Assembly (NCBI GenBank): GCA_002104905.1
Contig: MCFE01000011.1
Location: 186,001 to 250,000 of the forward strand
Source of the DNA: Basidiobolus meristosporus CBS 931.73
Taxonomy: Eukaryota > Basidiobolomycota > Basidiobolomycetes > Basidiobolales > Basidiobolaceae
Direction: 5' to 3'
DNA: 64,000 bases
Both the position numbers and the translations under genes were made by a program. Below the pieces are notes generated by a model that did not search any database, had not been told where the DNA came from, and worked only from the letters and a program-made list of their open reading frames with translations. Positions within the stretch are counted from its first letter, which is position 1. Every line of letters begins with the position of its first letter. Shown here one piece after another: positions 11,941-23,595 of this stretch.

Positions 11941-12939
11941 ATGCCCGGCCCTTTCATTAAAATCCACCTTAACAATCCATATTTTTCCCTTTATGGTTGT
12001 CCATCGACCTCGGCTGGAAAGGCTCTAAAAGGAACGGTAGTAGTTCACTTGAAACGAGCCACCAGAATAAGGTCGTTGAAATTGAGCCTGCTTGGAGAAA
12101 GTAATGTTGATTGGATATATAGCGCAGCACTGTTGAATAGGAAGTGTCGATTTAAGAGTATATTGGCTGACATGTCACTGATCCTGTTAGAGTGCAATCC
12201 AAACTATCACATCCTACCTCCCGGAGAGCATGAATTCCCCTTCGAGTTCGCGTTGGATGGAGACTTGATGGAAACGATCTCTACTCAGGTTGTTAGATGT
12301 CACTATTTTCTTACGGCCGTTGCGGAAAGACCACATTTTCAAACGAATCTCACAACCAAAAAAGAGGTGTTAGTTAAGCGCTTCTATCCACAGGAAGATG
12401 ACCCAATAATATTATCTGAGGCCATTTCCAACCTGGTGAACATCGAGGTATTTGCTCATAAGAAGGTGTATGGTTTAGGTGATGTTATTCCCATCAACAT
12501 CCGGTGCATCCCATTGTCGAGTAACGTGGATGTCAGAATTAACTGCGCTATCAAAGAGATTACCACTTATCGCAAACCAGAAAGCTCTAAAACAAATGTC
12601 GAAAAACGATGGTATAGAGCTCTGTTTGAAAATGACTACGTGCCAGCGCTGTTTGACAGGTCGATCGACTTCCCAATTCACTCTCACAGTGTGAAATTTG
12701 ATTGTACTACCCCGTATGTTGAAACGAGGCATGAGATAGTCATCAAAGTCGAGGCCAAATCTCCCAAGGACTCCGATAACTATTTCCTCAAACTTCCGGT
12801 GTTCATTTTATCTGATTCATTTGACAAAATCTATGAGACCCTTCCTGAGTATCGCCCTTCAATTGATACGTCAAGGAATATGTATTCGCTATCTATCAAT
12901 CCCCCCTCATATACTTCCCTAAACCAAATTCTAGTTTAA
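11941..12939 (+). CDS. Alpha-arrestin 2 (PPxY adaptor)
   Basis: This is an intronless gene of 332 residues. The N-terminal arrestin domain shows IKIHLNNPYFSLYG, the TRIRSLKLSLLGES strand, and LPPGEHEFPFEFALDGDLME, which matches the G-x-h-x-FPF-x-F signature of arrestin N domains. The C-terminal domain begins near VFAHKKVYGLGDVIPINIRC (residue 175 region) and contains INCAIKEITTYRKPE, closely parallel to arrestins 1 and 3. The tail carries LPEY and a PPSY motif at 321-324 for WW-domain binding. The role is as for other alpha-arrestins, a cytosolic adaptor for ubiquitination of membrane cargo. It lacks the codon-62 intron found in its two paralogues here. Confidence 0.88.
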   Translation: MPGPFIKIHLNNPYFSLYGCPSTSAGKALKGTVVVHLKRATRIRSLKLSLLGESNVDWIYSAALLNRKCRFKSILADMSLILLECNPNYHILPPGEHEFPFEFALDGDLMETISTQVVRCHYFLTAVAERPHFQTNLTTKKEVLVKRFYPQEDDPIILSEAISNLVNIEVFAHKKVYGLGDVIPINIRCIPLSSNVDVRINCAIKEITTYRKPESSKTNVEKRWYRALFENDYVPALFDRSIDFPIHSHSVKFDCTTPYVETRHEIVIKVEAKSPKDSDNYFLKLPVFILSDSFDKIYETLPEYRPSIDTSRNMYSLSINPPSYTSLNQILV

Positions 12940-15084
12940 TCGTCTGTTGCTTTAACTGAATTGTACTCCTTGTATATATAATAATAAACTTTACTAATGA
13001 CTATGCCTCTGTATCTCCAAATCTAATGGCAAAATACGGACATGAGCGACGATATTGGCAAGGAATACCTTTCAAGCGCCAAAAGATACCAAATAGAAGA
13101 TTCTCAAGCGTTGTGGTCAAGGATCTTAGAGTAGAGCACCTTCAAATCAGATTGGTGGTGGAGTTCGTACAACTTCTAAGAAATGCATCTGTTAAGATGA
13201 AATATCATTTTCCAGTTTGACTCGTACTCTTGCTGCATATTATGCTCACATTAGAGTCTAGATTAATGGCACCAGTGGCGGATCTCACATATATATATTA
13301 TAGGGAATGACATCCTGAGCCATGTGAGAAACTTGTGTAATACATGTATCCATGATCTTATCAATCATGAATTCGTATGATAAAGCTTTGATAAGATTTG
13401 CACAACGATCACTCCCATAAGCCTAAATACACCAAATTTACCAGATTTGAAAATTAAATCATAAACGCTTAATTCAATGCCTGAGATATATAGGCGTCTT
13501 CGTCACTGTTACTAACTCGAAAATGCGCAGTAAAATTCATCATCAATGTTTCAATCGACATTTTGTGATAGGTTTCATCAATGATAGCAGTAGTGTTGGC
13601 TGATTACGAAGCGAGTAGAAGGCCAAATCCAAGCCTTGCATAGAAGCCAAGTACCATAAGAAATTAGCTTAGGTAAGGTCATCTGCTGCAGATCAGTAGT
13701 GTCCTAATTTCCCATGTACCAAGGTATAATTGGCTAATTTGTTCAGAATTATCTTGGACAGATATGCTATTATCCACATCCAAATTAACAAAGAAGCTTT
13801 GATTCTCATTTGGAGATAGATAGATAGATATACTATTTTGAGAATTTTGTAGATATTAGAAGTAACTAGAAGAACTAGTAGACTATGTAGTTCTTACTTA
13901 ATGCTTGATTGGATGTAAAAGTGATATTTATAATTTTACAAGGAAGGCTCCAAGTGTTGTAAATTTAGTAATTACGCCTAAATATTCCATTAACCAAGTC
14001 ACTTAGGTCATAGAGTATGAATCTTATGATATCTTGCCCAAATTCTTTGTTGGGATTTATCTCAATTTATTATCAAAATATCAGGTTCCCAAGACATGAA
14101 AATTATAGTTGATGTAAGTATTTAGGTGTAAATACAAAATTTACAACTGATTCTTGGAGAAGCCCAAGTTTCACAAACAAATTCTCATGACCTTATTGCT
14201 TTCTAGGATCTATCACTATATATAGTATGACAAACAACTGCTATTATAGAGTGCCCAAGACAGCTAAATGACCAAGCAGGTAAGATATGTTCTTCTTGGT
14301 TCAACTTGCTTCAATGAATACATAGTAGCGTGGTTCACCTTGTAAAATGCCAGCAGATGAAGGTGATGATAAACTAGTATGATAGAGGTGTGTACTATAA
14401 GACCGCTTTCAGTATTGGGCTTTGTAGCAGCTGAATAGCCGGAATGAGAGGTCTGACTATATAGAAATGACCAGGTCCTTTAATATATGTTTGAGCAGAT
14501 ATCATGTAAACAGACAAACTTGTAGAAAAAATAGGGCAATATTCTAATGGGAGGTACCAATGGCTGAGTGTATGTCGACCTTAATTTCAAAGTTGGATAG
14601 TCAACACGTTCTGTAAATATTACTTGCATCACAGCAACCAAACAATATTCTAGTATCCGCTACATGCATTAGCACGACATTATTTACATCATAAATACAC
14701 ACATGTCGAGGTTAGGCATAGCGTGTCCAGGAAAAACAGAGTCGAGCCATTTGGATCTTAACGTCAAAAGACTCAAACATTAGTATCTCCACATTCTTTG
14801 CGAACATTAATAGCGTATGAGTGCTTTAATTAAATGGAATTGGAAAGATATAGCAATGACATTCTTATCAGTTGGTCTTTGCAGCATGGTTCGAGTTACA
14901 TAATTGTGAGATACAAAGCTTATTCATGATTAAATGCTATAGTTGATTAGAATCTATTACTCTGGCAAACAATAGATGCAAAAAATGCATAACGACAACC
15001 ATATAAAATGACTTCTAGATGGTTCATAACGTACAATCCCATTTGATTTCATAATCATTTGCACTTCCAAATCAGACTTTCCTT
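12940..15084. other. AT-rich spacer with repeat remnants
   Basis: No gene was recognised; a 64-codon plus frame at 13026-13220 looks like chance. An AGAT/GATA microsatellite sits at about 13817-13830, and a diverged copy of a dispersed LTR-like repeat lies at about 13955-14105 (listed separately). Confidence 0.5.
13955..14105 (+). repeat. Diverged copy of a dispersed LTR-like repeat
   Basis: This stretch aligns by eye, without large gaps, to 53388-53525. Shared runs include GTAATTAC-CCTAAA-ATTC, TCACTTA, TTGG/TTGC-CCAAAT and GGGATTTA-CT, and ATCAGGT. I judge the identity to be around 70 percent. Here the downstream TATA and AATAAA signals of the 53-kb copy are not evident, so this may be a truncated solo remnant. 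Confidence 0.5.
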
Positions 15085-16662
15085 ATGAACGAAGAGAAAA
15101 AGGTTGGGCACGACGTAAAGCTCACATCAGTTAATGATGAGTATGAGGATCAGACGGACCCAGCGGATATAAAGATTCGTGTTGCTGGGAAAATCCCCCT
15201 TGCCGCTTGGTTTATTATTGTCACTGAGTTATGCGAGCGGTTTGCTTTTTATGGAGCTTCTCTATTATTTCAGCCCTATATGATCAAAGTTCTTGGGTTC
15301 AACAAGGGGACAGCTACTGCTGTAAATAGAGGTTTCCAGTTTATGGCGTACCTTACTACCATTCTTGGCGCGATTATAGCTGATAGATATTTCGGAAAAT
15401 TCAAGACCATAGTTTTTTTCTCCATCCTTTATATGGTTGGTTTGGCCATCTTGGCGCTCAGCGCACTACCATCCTCTGTGGGAGGAAGCTTCGGGGTTGT
15501 TGGATTCATTCTCTCATTGTACATTTTCATTTCCTTTGGCACAGGTGGTATCAAGTCCAACGTATCCTCATTCGCCGCTGAACAAGTCAAGGATGGCCTG
15601 TATCCTACAAAAGCTGCTGGAGTATACACCGACTCTCAACTTACTGTTGAACGAGTATTTCGCTTCTTCTACTGGGCAATCAACCTCGGGGCTTTATTGG
15701 GCCAATTCATTTGCCCCATTATCGCTAACGACTACGGCTCCTACCCGATTGCTTTCTCTCTTCCGGCCATCATGTTCGTCGTCGGGATTATTATATTCGT
15801 TGCCGCCAAGAAACTTTACTTTGTCAAGCCTCCATCTGGCACAGTCCTTTCCAAAACCTATTGCTGTATCAAATATGCAGTGTCTCATCGTAAAGCTGCG
15901 AAGAGCAATCACAACTCCCGTGGGCCCATCGACCACTGGTTAGACTATGCCAAAGTTGATGGTGTGGAGTGGAACGCTGAATTTGTTGATGACCTGAAGA
16001 AAACCTTGCGTGCATGCTTGGTATTCTTATTCTATCCGTTTTACTGGGCCTTATATTATAATATGTCTGACAACTTCATCAACATGGGACTTACTATGGA
16101 GCGACCATCTTTTATTGGCGGCCCGGAACAGCTGAATCTCATCAACAGTCTTGTATTGGTTGTTGCCATCCCAATTTTTGACTCGGTGATTTTTCCCATT
16201 TTAAGAAGAATGGGATGTCGGTTAGGTCCAATAACACGGATTACCATCGGATTTACCATCGCTACCTTCACTTTTGTATACGTAACAGTTCTCCAGCACC
16301 AAGTATACAGTACTGGACCTTACTACGATTTCACCGATTTGAGCAGTCTGCCGCCCGGAAAGGAGCCAGTCAACAATATTTCGATTTGGTGGCAAGTCAT
16401 TCCATTTATTGGTATTGCCATATCTGAGATTTTCGCCTCAGTAACCGGACTAGAGTTTGCGTTCCGTCAAGCCGCGCCCGAACTCAAATCTGTTGTCACA
16501 GCATTATTCCTGTTTACGAACTGTGGTGGAAGTTTGATTGGATTGATCCTAGCGATTTGGAGCAACGATCCGTACTTTGTCTATGTGTTCGGAATCCAAA
16601 CCGGATTGATGGCTGTTATGACTGTTGTCTTCTACTGGTTGTTCAGGAAGTACGACAGTTAA
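15085..16662 (+). CDS. PTR2: Proton-coupled di/tripeptide transporter, POT/PTR2 family
   Basis: The protein has 525 residues and no introns. After a hydrophilic N-terminus, TM1 carries ELCERFAFYG, a form of the ExxER(F)xYY proton-coupling motif. The PTR2 signatures follow: FGTGGIKSNVSSFAAEQ after TM4 (near residues 150-167) and FYWAINLGAL in TM5. About 12 hydrophobic segments are visible, ending at FYWLFRKYD. It is slightly shorter than yeast Ptr2 (about 600 residues), mainly in the termini. It would import di- and tripeptides with protons across the plasma membrane. Such transporters are typical alpha-arrestin cargo, and three arrestin genes lie nearby, though any link is inference. Confidence 0.93.
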   Translation: MNEEKKVGHDVKLTSVNDEYEDQTDPADIKIRVAGKIPLAAWFIIVTELCERFAFYGASLLFQPYMIKVLGFNKGTATAVNRGFQFMAYLTTILGAIIADRYFGKFKTIVFFSILYMVGLAILALSALPSSVGGSFGVVGFILSLYIFISFGTGGIKSNVSSFAAEQVKDGLYPTKAAGVYTDSQLTVERVFRFFYWAINLGALLGQFICPIIANDYGSYPIAFSLPAIMFVVGIIIFVAAKKLYFVKPPSGTVLSKTYCCIKYAVSHRKAAKSNHNSRGPIDHWLDYAKVDGVEWNAEFVDDLKKTLRACLVFLFYPFYWALYYNMSDNFINMGLTMERPSFIGGPEQLNLINSLVLVVAIPIFDSVIFPILRRMGCRLGPITRITIGFTIATFTFVYVTVLQHQVYSTGPYYDFTDLSSLPPGKEPVNNISIWWQVIPFIGIAISEIFASVTGLEFAFRQAAPELKSVVTALFLFTNCGGSLIGLILAIWSNDPYFVYVFGIQTGLMAVMTVVFYWLFRKYDS

Positions 16663-17042
16663 TTGTTCGAACTCCACTATCTTATCCCCCATTATACCTC
16701 CTTGTATTTGGCATTATACAAAGTAATCAATAGACGAATCATTTTATGCTGGGGAGAAATATTCCTTGACAAAAAATGGATGTAGCAATACGCACTCTTC
16801 GGTTTGACATTGGCTGACGATTGGTAAGTTGGATTTCAAGCGCCCAGTGAAAGATAACAGACCACGAACTATCAAAGAGTAGAGATTGTCCCAATGAAGT
16901 AGCCTCAATAGAGTTGGATGGTCTGCCAGACAACATTATACATCTTGGGGTATTAGTTAGCTCAAATAGTTTATTGTATAAAACCAAGATGAAGTGAAAC
17001 CAGATCGATTTAATACACCACAAACCCCGTCCAAGGGCTGAC
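16663..17042. other. Convergent 3' intergenic region
   Basis: This is the region between the ends of the convergent PTR2 gene and the disordered-protein gene. A 116-codon minus frame (16739-17089) crosses the end of the latter and is not supported by any family feature. Confidence 0.45.
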
Positions 17043-17459
17043 TTACTCGTCAGGCCAATGACGTGGAATTCCACTGTCGCGGGGTGCATTCGCGTGGGTG
17101 ATAATAATGGAGTCCTTTATACTCCTTCTCGGCGCAGAACGAGTTGCTTCAGTGTCGCCAGAAACGTCTGCTTGCCCCGTTGAATGCCCTCGATTTCCCT
17201 CCTCAGTCGCCCAATGCTTTGGGATTCCACTCCCTTCGGGTGCGTTTGCGTGACTAATAAATATGGAATCTTTTATACTAGGCTTGGAGGTTTCTTTTAG
17301 CTCTCTCCCTGCATGCTTCGAACTTTCTTTGGAAGATTCAGGGTGACTTTTGGAATCTTGCTCAGTGGTTTTGGAGGTGTGTTCGGTAGACAGAGGGTGT
17401 TGTGAAGTCGCTTCACCTGGAGCCTTGTGAGGGGCTAAATCTTTACCTGAGGATACCAT
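17043..17459 (-). CDS. Disordered protein with a duplicated 23-residue motif
   Basis: The protein has 138 residues and is highly polar, rich in Ser, Lys, His, Glu and Pro, with no signal peptide or membrane segment. Residues 61-83 and 113-135 are copies of one motif, S-I-K-D-S-I-[FI]-I-[ST]-H-A-N-A-P-x-x-S-G-I-P-[KR]-H-W, with 18 of 23 positions identical. The DNA of the two copies differs at many third positions, so the motif is an old duplication kept by selection. The protein ends three residues after the second copy. Just upstream, a GTAAGT donor (about 17532) and an ACTCCAG acceptor (about 17465) suggest a 5'-leader intron. The function is unknown. Confidence 0.6.
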   Translation of the reverse strand: MVSSGKDLAPHKAPGEATSQHPLSTEHTSKTTEQDSKSHPESSKESSKHAGRELKETSKPSIKDSIFISHANAPEGSGIPKHWATEEGNRGHSTGQADVSGDTEATRSAPRRSIKDSIIITHANAPRDSGIPRHWPDE

Positions 17460-18250
17460 TTCTGGAGTGAAATATGGGCGGGTAGGTAAGAGGAATTTTA
17501 CTCTATAAAGATTGCTATTGTGCTTTACTTACCGCGTCATTCCTTGCAGGCATTTATATCAAATAGCACCCTCTTTCAAGAGACACTTCACTTCAGAAAT
17601 GCGGATGATGTCATCCACGAATGGCACATGTATCGAATCCTAACGCACAAGGAATAAATGATTTTTTGACTCATCAATCCAATTGCTATATGGTTAACAA
17701 ATGACTGTGCTGTCATTCCGTTGATTCGTATGATCTTTGGCTTTGCTCAGGTACAGGATGGATAACATCGATGATATCATTGCCAGGATTGTAATGACCG
17801 TCCATACGCAATTGAGTCAACACTTTCCGGGCGAGGACTACCTCATCTCTACTTGCACTCCGACGATATGGTTTAGTTTACGTCTTTATTGGTGAATGGC
17901 TTACAAACTCAAAAATGGTGCAGCTTTGATAACAGCAACATGGCAGTAATCGATATATGAGGAATATTGGCAAAAATGCGAGTAACTGGCAGGAGTGGAA
18001 GCAGGGGGAATGACGATAGTTATCTGCACCTGCTCTTTTTAAGCAAAGTTGATTTCCCAGTTGTAACTAACTACACTACTGGAGAATGGGAATTTCGTAG
18101 GTTCTTAGAATACCGGATAAATATGACTATGGCTGGCATGAAGGTATTCTGGGTGGCAGTTCAGTTTAGTCAACGGAACCAGGTCTTCCGAATGCTGCCA
18201 AGCACTTATTAAGGCCAAGCTGTTCGATGTCGAAGTGGGGTATCAACAGC
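17460..18250. other. Spacer between disordered-protein and LEA2-like genes
   Basis: This holds the putative 5'-leader intron of the disordered-protein gene (about 17465-17532) and its promoter. An 81-codon plus frame at 17967-18212 has no family features and is probably chance. Confidence 0.45.
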
Positions 18251-19077
18251 TCAAATGGAGACAGTGACATTATCTGCATTCTTGATCGCCTCATCAATAC
18301 GACTGGTAATGGAAATGCATCGGATATTTTGGGTTGAGGGAAGTGAACTCAGGTCGAATTTTCGATACAGAACGGTGAATGTTACAGTAGAAGTGATGTT
18401 CACTGATATCAATTCATCCTCTTTGCATTTGCGAATAATCTGTCCAATGGCTTCACTTGAGCCACCACTTAGATCCAGCAACCAAGGGACCTGGAAAGTC
18501 TTATCGGCACTTTGTTGCGGAAAAATAGAAGTTTTCTCCGAGTACGTATACTTGAATATATGTGGAGATGATCCAACCGTTGTCTAAAATGGACCGTCTT
18601 CAGCATTAGAATTATAACTAAATATATTCTCGATGTACCGAGACTTACCTGGATGAGTATTTGATCACTCGAGATGGAGAAATAGTTTGGGTTCGATACC
18701 GTAGCACTTAAAATCATCGGTAATTCCAAAGAAGGGCTCTTGTTCGGCTCCAACCTCCAATTAGCAAGGTTCCCAGTCATCTTCCATGATACATCGCCAT
18801 GAGGGGCACGAGGCCAATAGAAGAAGCCAGCCAAAATTCCCGTCAAAAGGAAAATCCCCAGAACAGACACCCAAAGAGTTACCTTCAATGTGAAGAATCT
18901 GGTTAACTTGTTGACTAGACCTTTATTGGTCTCCACTGAGATTGGAGTAGCTTTGCTGGAGTCGAGTCCAAACACAATATGCTCCTTTTTCACTTTGATT
19001 TCGGTCTCCCAGTCGTAAGACTCATCCACATCTTTCTTGAAAGGCTTCTTCATCTTTGACTTGGCAAATCCCCTCAT
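18251..19077 (-). CDS. Single-pass membrane protein with LEA2-like domain
   Basis: Exon 1 runs from an ATG near 19077 to 18649. It encodes a basic cytosolic segment, a clear TM helix (LWVSVLGIFLLTGILAGFFYW), and the start of an LEA2/WHy beta-sandwich (LPMILSATVSNPNYFSISSD, with the family's NPN motif). Exon 2 begins either just after a TTTTAG or slightly earlier after GCTGAAG and ends at 18251. The GCTGAAG acceptor (intron of about 51 bp) keeps the long frame with FQVPWLLDLSGG and ITSTVTFTVLYRKF open. Fungal proteins of this layout are type II membrane proteins, some vacuolar. The exact start is uncertain because the frame stays open upstream to 19257. Confidence 0.65.
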
Positions 19078-19970
19078 AACGCTCTTGAGGGTATACACAC
19101 TTGGAATCGGACAACGATAAATAGTCAATTTGGGATTATATATACCAATGAAGCTTAGGAACAGGGTCGACTGAAGGCGCACCGATGTATGTTGCACGTA
19201 AAAATCGGTGGTTAGGCGAACAGAAAAGATCAATATTAGATCAGTTGTCGGTAACACAGAAGTGAGTCCAAGAGAGATTTAGTTTTCAACTTTAAAACAC
19301 AAGCATGGTCAAGTCTCAGGCGCTCGATTTATGTATATTCACCTCCATATTATTGACCAAATTTCAGGAGTAGAATACATAGATGATGCAGCGGAACATG
19401 TAGCAACGAGCTAACTGATGCAGTATTTCTTCAGTCGCTCCTCGATTCTAGGAAAACAATAGGATCATGAAGAACGAAAGGGAAATGGAAAATGCATGTG
19501 AAAGGCCAATAGATCGGTTATTTGCGCGGAGTCTCACTTTCCTATTTGGTGGATCTGTTCGTGTTGCATATGCGAAGTAGATGTCAGAAATCCCCTTTTC
19601 ACTTGAATGTGTTCATCCTAAGTGATTGTTTGATAGTAGGCTGTTGATCACATTGTGGCTCCCTGCAAGGGAATACCATGATATCACGACAGTCCCCGTG
19701 CAACTCCCCACTATCGTAGTGGTATGCGGAATATTAGGATGGAGAATAGCATGTTGCAGTTTTACCAGAACACCGAAATTGCGGGAAGCAATCCGCAGCT
19801 TCATGAAATGCGTATGGGGAAAATATTCATTCAATCCGATGTTGGCACCATCAAGCTTCTGGGCTCCGCACGTTTCATGTTACGAATGCGAGATGTCTAG
19901 GTTCAACGACCTTAAACATGGATACCTATGTATAACCCATTCTCATTCAAATCTATGTCCCTTTGAATCA
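19078..19970. other. Spacer
   Basis: This holds the upstream region of the LEA2-like gene. A plus frame at 19613-20024 (132 codons) has no recognisable features and overlaps minus-strand frames. Confidence 0.4.
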
Positions 19971-20637
19971 CTAATGCGATGCTGGCCCGAACTTCCGAAC
20001 AACGATATACGCATCGATATCTAACAATTTGAATATCCTCATACGTAACCAAGTCACCACCAATTGACAAAAGAGCACATTATCCTCCATCACATTAATG
20101 TACCTGACCAATAATTGATTGCTATGCAAATCATGTATGGTCTTCACGTCTGGATTCATACATCTTGTGATTCTATATTCCAAAACGACAATCTTTATTA
20201 GGTCTCATATCCTATCTGAGATTATACATTTCACTGCTTCACTATGGATATCCCACCAATAGGCTCGTGTAGACTTATCTACCCAAACAATGACTTGACA
20301 ATTGTTATGGACGTGTACATTCAGGACACGCATTACCTCGTGCGCTTCGGGCTGACGCAGAAATGTCACGATACCACCTTGAACCAAACTGGTACTTTGT
20401 ACAAACCATTTAATTGTCAAGAACGCCAACACTAATTTGTACAACTAAAAATTCTAAAATATGAATACAAAGTTTACATACATGTTCTGAAAGTGTGGCA
20501 ATCTGCGAAGCGATATGTGTGAGCAAGGGTATTGTCTCGGTCATTCGTCTGGCCATGGCTCTGTGCATAGGCCAGATTTCTACTATAACTACTTGTTTGG
20601 AATCTATAGTGGTGTAGGCGGATATTGTGTTCATCAC
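19971..20637 (-). CDS. Uncertain multi-exon gene or pseudogene
   Basis: Three minus-strand frames follow one another: a first segment starting at an ATG near 20637 (with RAMARRMTETIPLLTHIASQ), a GTATGT donor near 20483, a second frame to 20205 (with VHNNCQVIVWVDKS), and then, in the same phase after a single TGA, a third frame to 19971 (with RYINVMEDNVLFCQLVVTW). The in-phase continuity across one stop suggests either a small intron or a nonsense-mutated gene. No family is recognised. Confidence 0.25.
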
Positions 20638-20795
20638 ATGGCTAGTTCATCTTTCAACGGTGAATATGGGTGAGTTAGTACTAATGAGATAGTGAGAATC
20701 ATAGTCAAGGGCACGCTCTAGGTACGGGATTACACATTAGTGAATGTCTATGTTGAGGTAAGAAGCCTCTGCAAGTTGACAAGGTCCAGGCTTTC

Positions 20796-21925
20796 TTAGG
20801 CTGTAGATGTACGGCAGTATCTGTTTGTTTCTTCATATTCTGGAGTGCATGCGTCAAAAAGTGTCTCGTATGAGGGAGGCAATGAAGTCGATGTAAGGCA
20901 ACGTTCAATAGGTCGATAAGGCGGTAGATCTAGAAATATCTCCTGGCTGGACCCCGAAATAATGACAACAGGAATACCAACGTAGACAGCTTTAACCGCA
21001 CCAGGTGAAGTACGGAATTCAATTTTCACCTTCAGTTTGTGTCGAACGTAGATCAAATCGGTCACACAATCACATTGAATAGTGCTACTAGATAATGGAA
21101 TCTCCAGGCTAAGACTCTTCTCCCAATTACCTTGATTTTTAGGGAAGTCTACATTCGAAAGTCGACTGATCCAACGTGTTTGGAGCTTGCACCTTCCTCC
21201 CCCAGCGACCCTGTAAGTGATATATTCCTTTAACAAGCAGGATACTTTTCGTAGCCTTGTATCTTCAGACATTAGCAATATGTTGAAGTGGATGGGTATT
21301 ATCTCCCCTAGACCAAATGCTTTAGAAGGGATGTGGACGTCGTACGCAAGCTTATTGTTCCAAACTTCGGAAACGCTAACTGCTTGGATGAGTTCTGTTG
21401 AAGAAGGCAAAGCAAATCGCTTGATAACGATATCCCTCTCGATCGAATAGTTTGTACAAAAAGTAGGACGATCTATGGTTGCTTTCAGTGTATATTCAAC
21501 AGTGCCGAATTCGGTATGAATGGTTTCAGGTAGGTCCCCGCTCAATGCCACTTCGAAAGGATATGAATGCTCTCCTTTGCGCAGCACCATGGGCTTCTTG
21601 TGTGCTTCAATGAAGGTCCACGGAAAGGAAATCACCGTTCGAGTTTCATTCCTCGTTTTATTTTTTGAGCTCGGCACTAGGTGAAGAAAGCAGTCAATGA
21701 GTCAGTAAAACCAACGCCAGACGTAGCACGACTAAATTTACCATGATCCCAGAAAACTTTCATTTTGCCTTCCAAGAGAAGAGAAACACTTCTAACTTTA
21801 AGAGGCTCGGGGAGGTATAAACATAGGGTACCGCGTAACACGGCACCTGCTGATTCAGTGGCTGGACCATAGAAGATGACGCTCTCATTAGCTGGTAGGA
21901 TTTTAATGATAGGAGCTCGCGTCAT
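20796..21925 (-). CDS. Alpha-arrestin 3 (PPxY adaptor)
   Basis: The exons are 21925-21742 and 21676-20796, separated by a 65-bp intron (GTAAAT...CACCTAG with a TACTGAC branch-like site), giving 354 residues. The N domain shows PLKVRSVSLLLEGK and LRKGEHSYPFEVALSGDLPE followed by a GTVEYTLKATIDRP strand. The C domain starts near VHIPSKAFGLGEIIPIHFNI and includes VSCLLKEYITYR. The tail has LPPY, PPSY (in SLPPSYETL) and TPEYEE, which provide WW-domain docking. Exon 1 is 184 nucleotides, exactly as in arrestin 1, with the intron in the same codon and phase, so the two genes share an ancestor that had this intron. The role is as an adaptor for ubiquitination and endocytosis of membrane proteins. 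Confidence 0.87.
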
Positions 21926-23595
21926 GTTTAGTCTGGTAGGGAATGAGAATACGTGGTATTAGATTTAGGGAAGGAGAGCTCTTAAAAGTCACAGCCAAGA
22001 ATAGTCTGGTCCGAGCTTGGATATTTCTATATCTCCAAAAGAAAGGAACAAAATATAGAACAATTGTCAGATGGGTGAAATAGTTACGAAACTATTGGTA
22101 TCCATGAAAACTCTGGCGAACACGGTGTAACCGCGCTCGAGAGATGGAAGAATACTTATATGGAATTCAGAAATCACTGATATGTGAGATGTGATGCTGA
22201 CTGCAAGATTGTAATGTGGAATTGGTAAAGGTAATTAGCCGATTTCCACTCTGTGCAGAAGTGGGAAGAACCCGAATCGTTGGCTCGGTCTTTTTAGTAA
22301 ATCTCTGGACAGCAGGACATGATTGATGAAGGAAATCACCCATAGCTGGACGAAATTCGTATGCTAAGCTCGGAAAAAAGTTTTTAACCACAGATTCGAC
22401 TGGTCTTGACGAAAAGCATTCCTATATCCAGCTGCCTCCTTGCGCTGCCATTGGATGATGAGGAATACGTGCGTTCTCTTCTATTTTTATACCGAACTCC
22501 GGCATCCCCAATTGACGTACTTTTATCATCAACATGGAACGGATGATGCATGGTACTCCGCTTCCGTCGGTAAAATGAATCGTGATGGCCTTTTGCAGCA
22601 GTGCAACACAACCCAGTAGTGCAATGTGTGTGAATTCATCTTACTCCTGATGAGCCAATCAAATGGCACGCAGTAGACCATACTACCCTACACAATGAGT
22701 GTGTACATGTTCGCTCAACAACCTCAGCGGAAAATTAGGTGATTAGGTGGCTATTTTGGCAATCCACCCTCGCAGCATTTAGCATTGGGTGGGAGGACAT
22801 GACTCGCCCCATCGAGCTACGTGATTCTTCTAACAAACCATTCACACCGAACCTATATACGCTCATCAACCTTCTCTCAAAGCTTCGCCAAGTGAAGAAG
22901 CGCCTCCATTCACAATGGCAACTGTCATTGTCAAAAGTCTATCTGACGAGTGGCCCCAGATCACTTGACTCTGTTTCGTCGTCATACGCTATTGTATATT
23001 AGAAACCTGTATGGAATTGGGGCATCATTGTTGATGTTCTCATGATCAAAGTTGTGGGTGAACTAGGTGGGGGACATGCAAAACATTTGCTCAATTCCGT
23101 AGTCAGGTGAACTTCTCTCTTTCTCATAGTAAGGTAGTGGTGTCCAATATTCAGAATAACCACAAATGAAGTGCTAAGAAGACAAGGGCATGCGGTTTAA
23201 TCATTGTCTTACAATTCGAGACTTACCCAATTCAGATCAAACAAGAGTGTTAGGGGATGTGGGTTACCGTTGATCTACCTTGGTGTGATTTCCTATAATC
23301 AGAGCAATGCTGGATATTTTGGTTAGAACGCAGTCAGTCTAGTCTCACCAGTCCTCATTGATACTATCGTGCAATTGTTGATTTGCAATGAAGGGGTTCG
23401 TTATAAGATCCGTAATATATTGACGGTGCCAGATTACAATAAGAATCATTGGTTTCAAGAGAAGGCATTAGCTTGAAAACACATCTGATTGGTTTGAAGT
23501 GCCGGTCACATCATCCATGATTGCTTCAAATACCACTTGCCCGACTACTTTAATTTCACATTGTACCATCTTACCTGACCGTTATTCCTGATACT
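21926..23595. other. Spacer with possible relic reading frame
   Basis: On the minus strand from about 22640 to 22167, one frame is open except for a single TAG near 22427 (upstream part with ALLQKAITIHFTDG, downstream part with FFPSLAYEFRPAMGDF). It may be a decayed gene, but no family is recognised. The rest shows nothing clear. Confidence 0.35.

Noticed and set aside
15437-15943. 168-codon plus-strand frame
   Set aside because: It is a shifted shadow of the PTR2 reading frame.
19613-20024. 132-codon plus-strand frame
   Set aside because: It has no recognisable features, and minus-strand frames in part of it look more coding-like.
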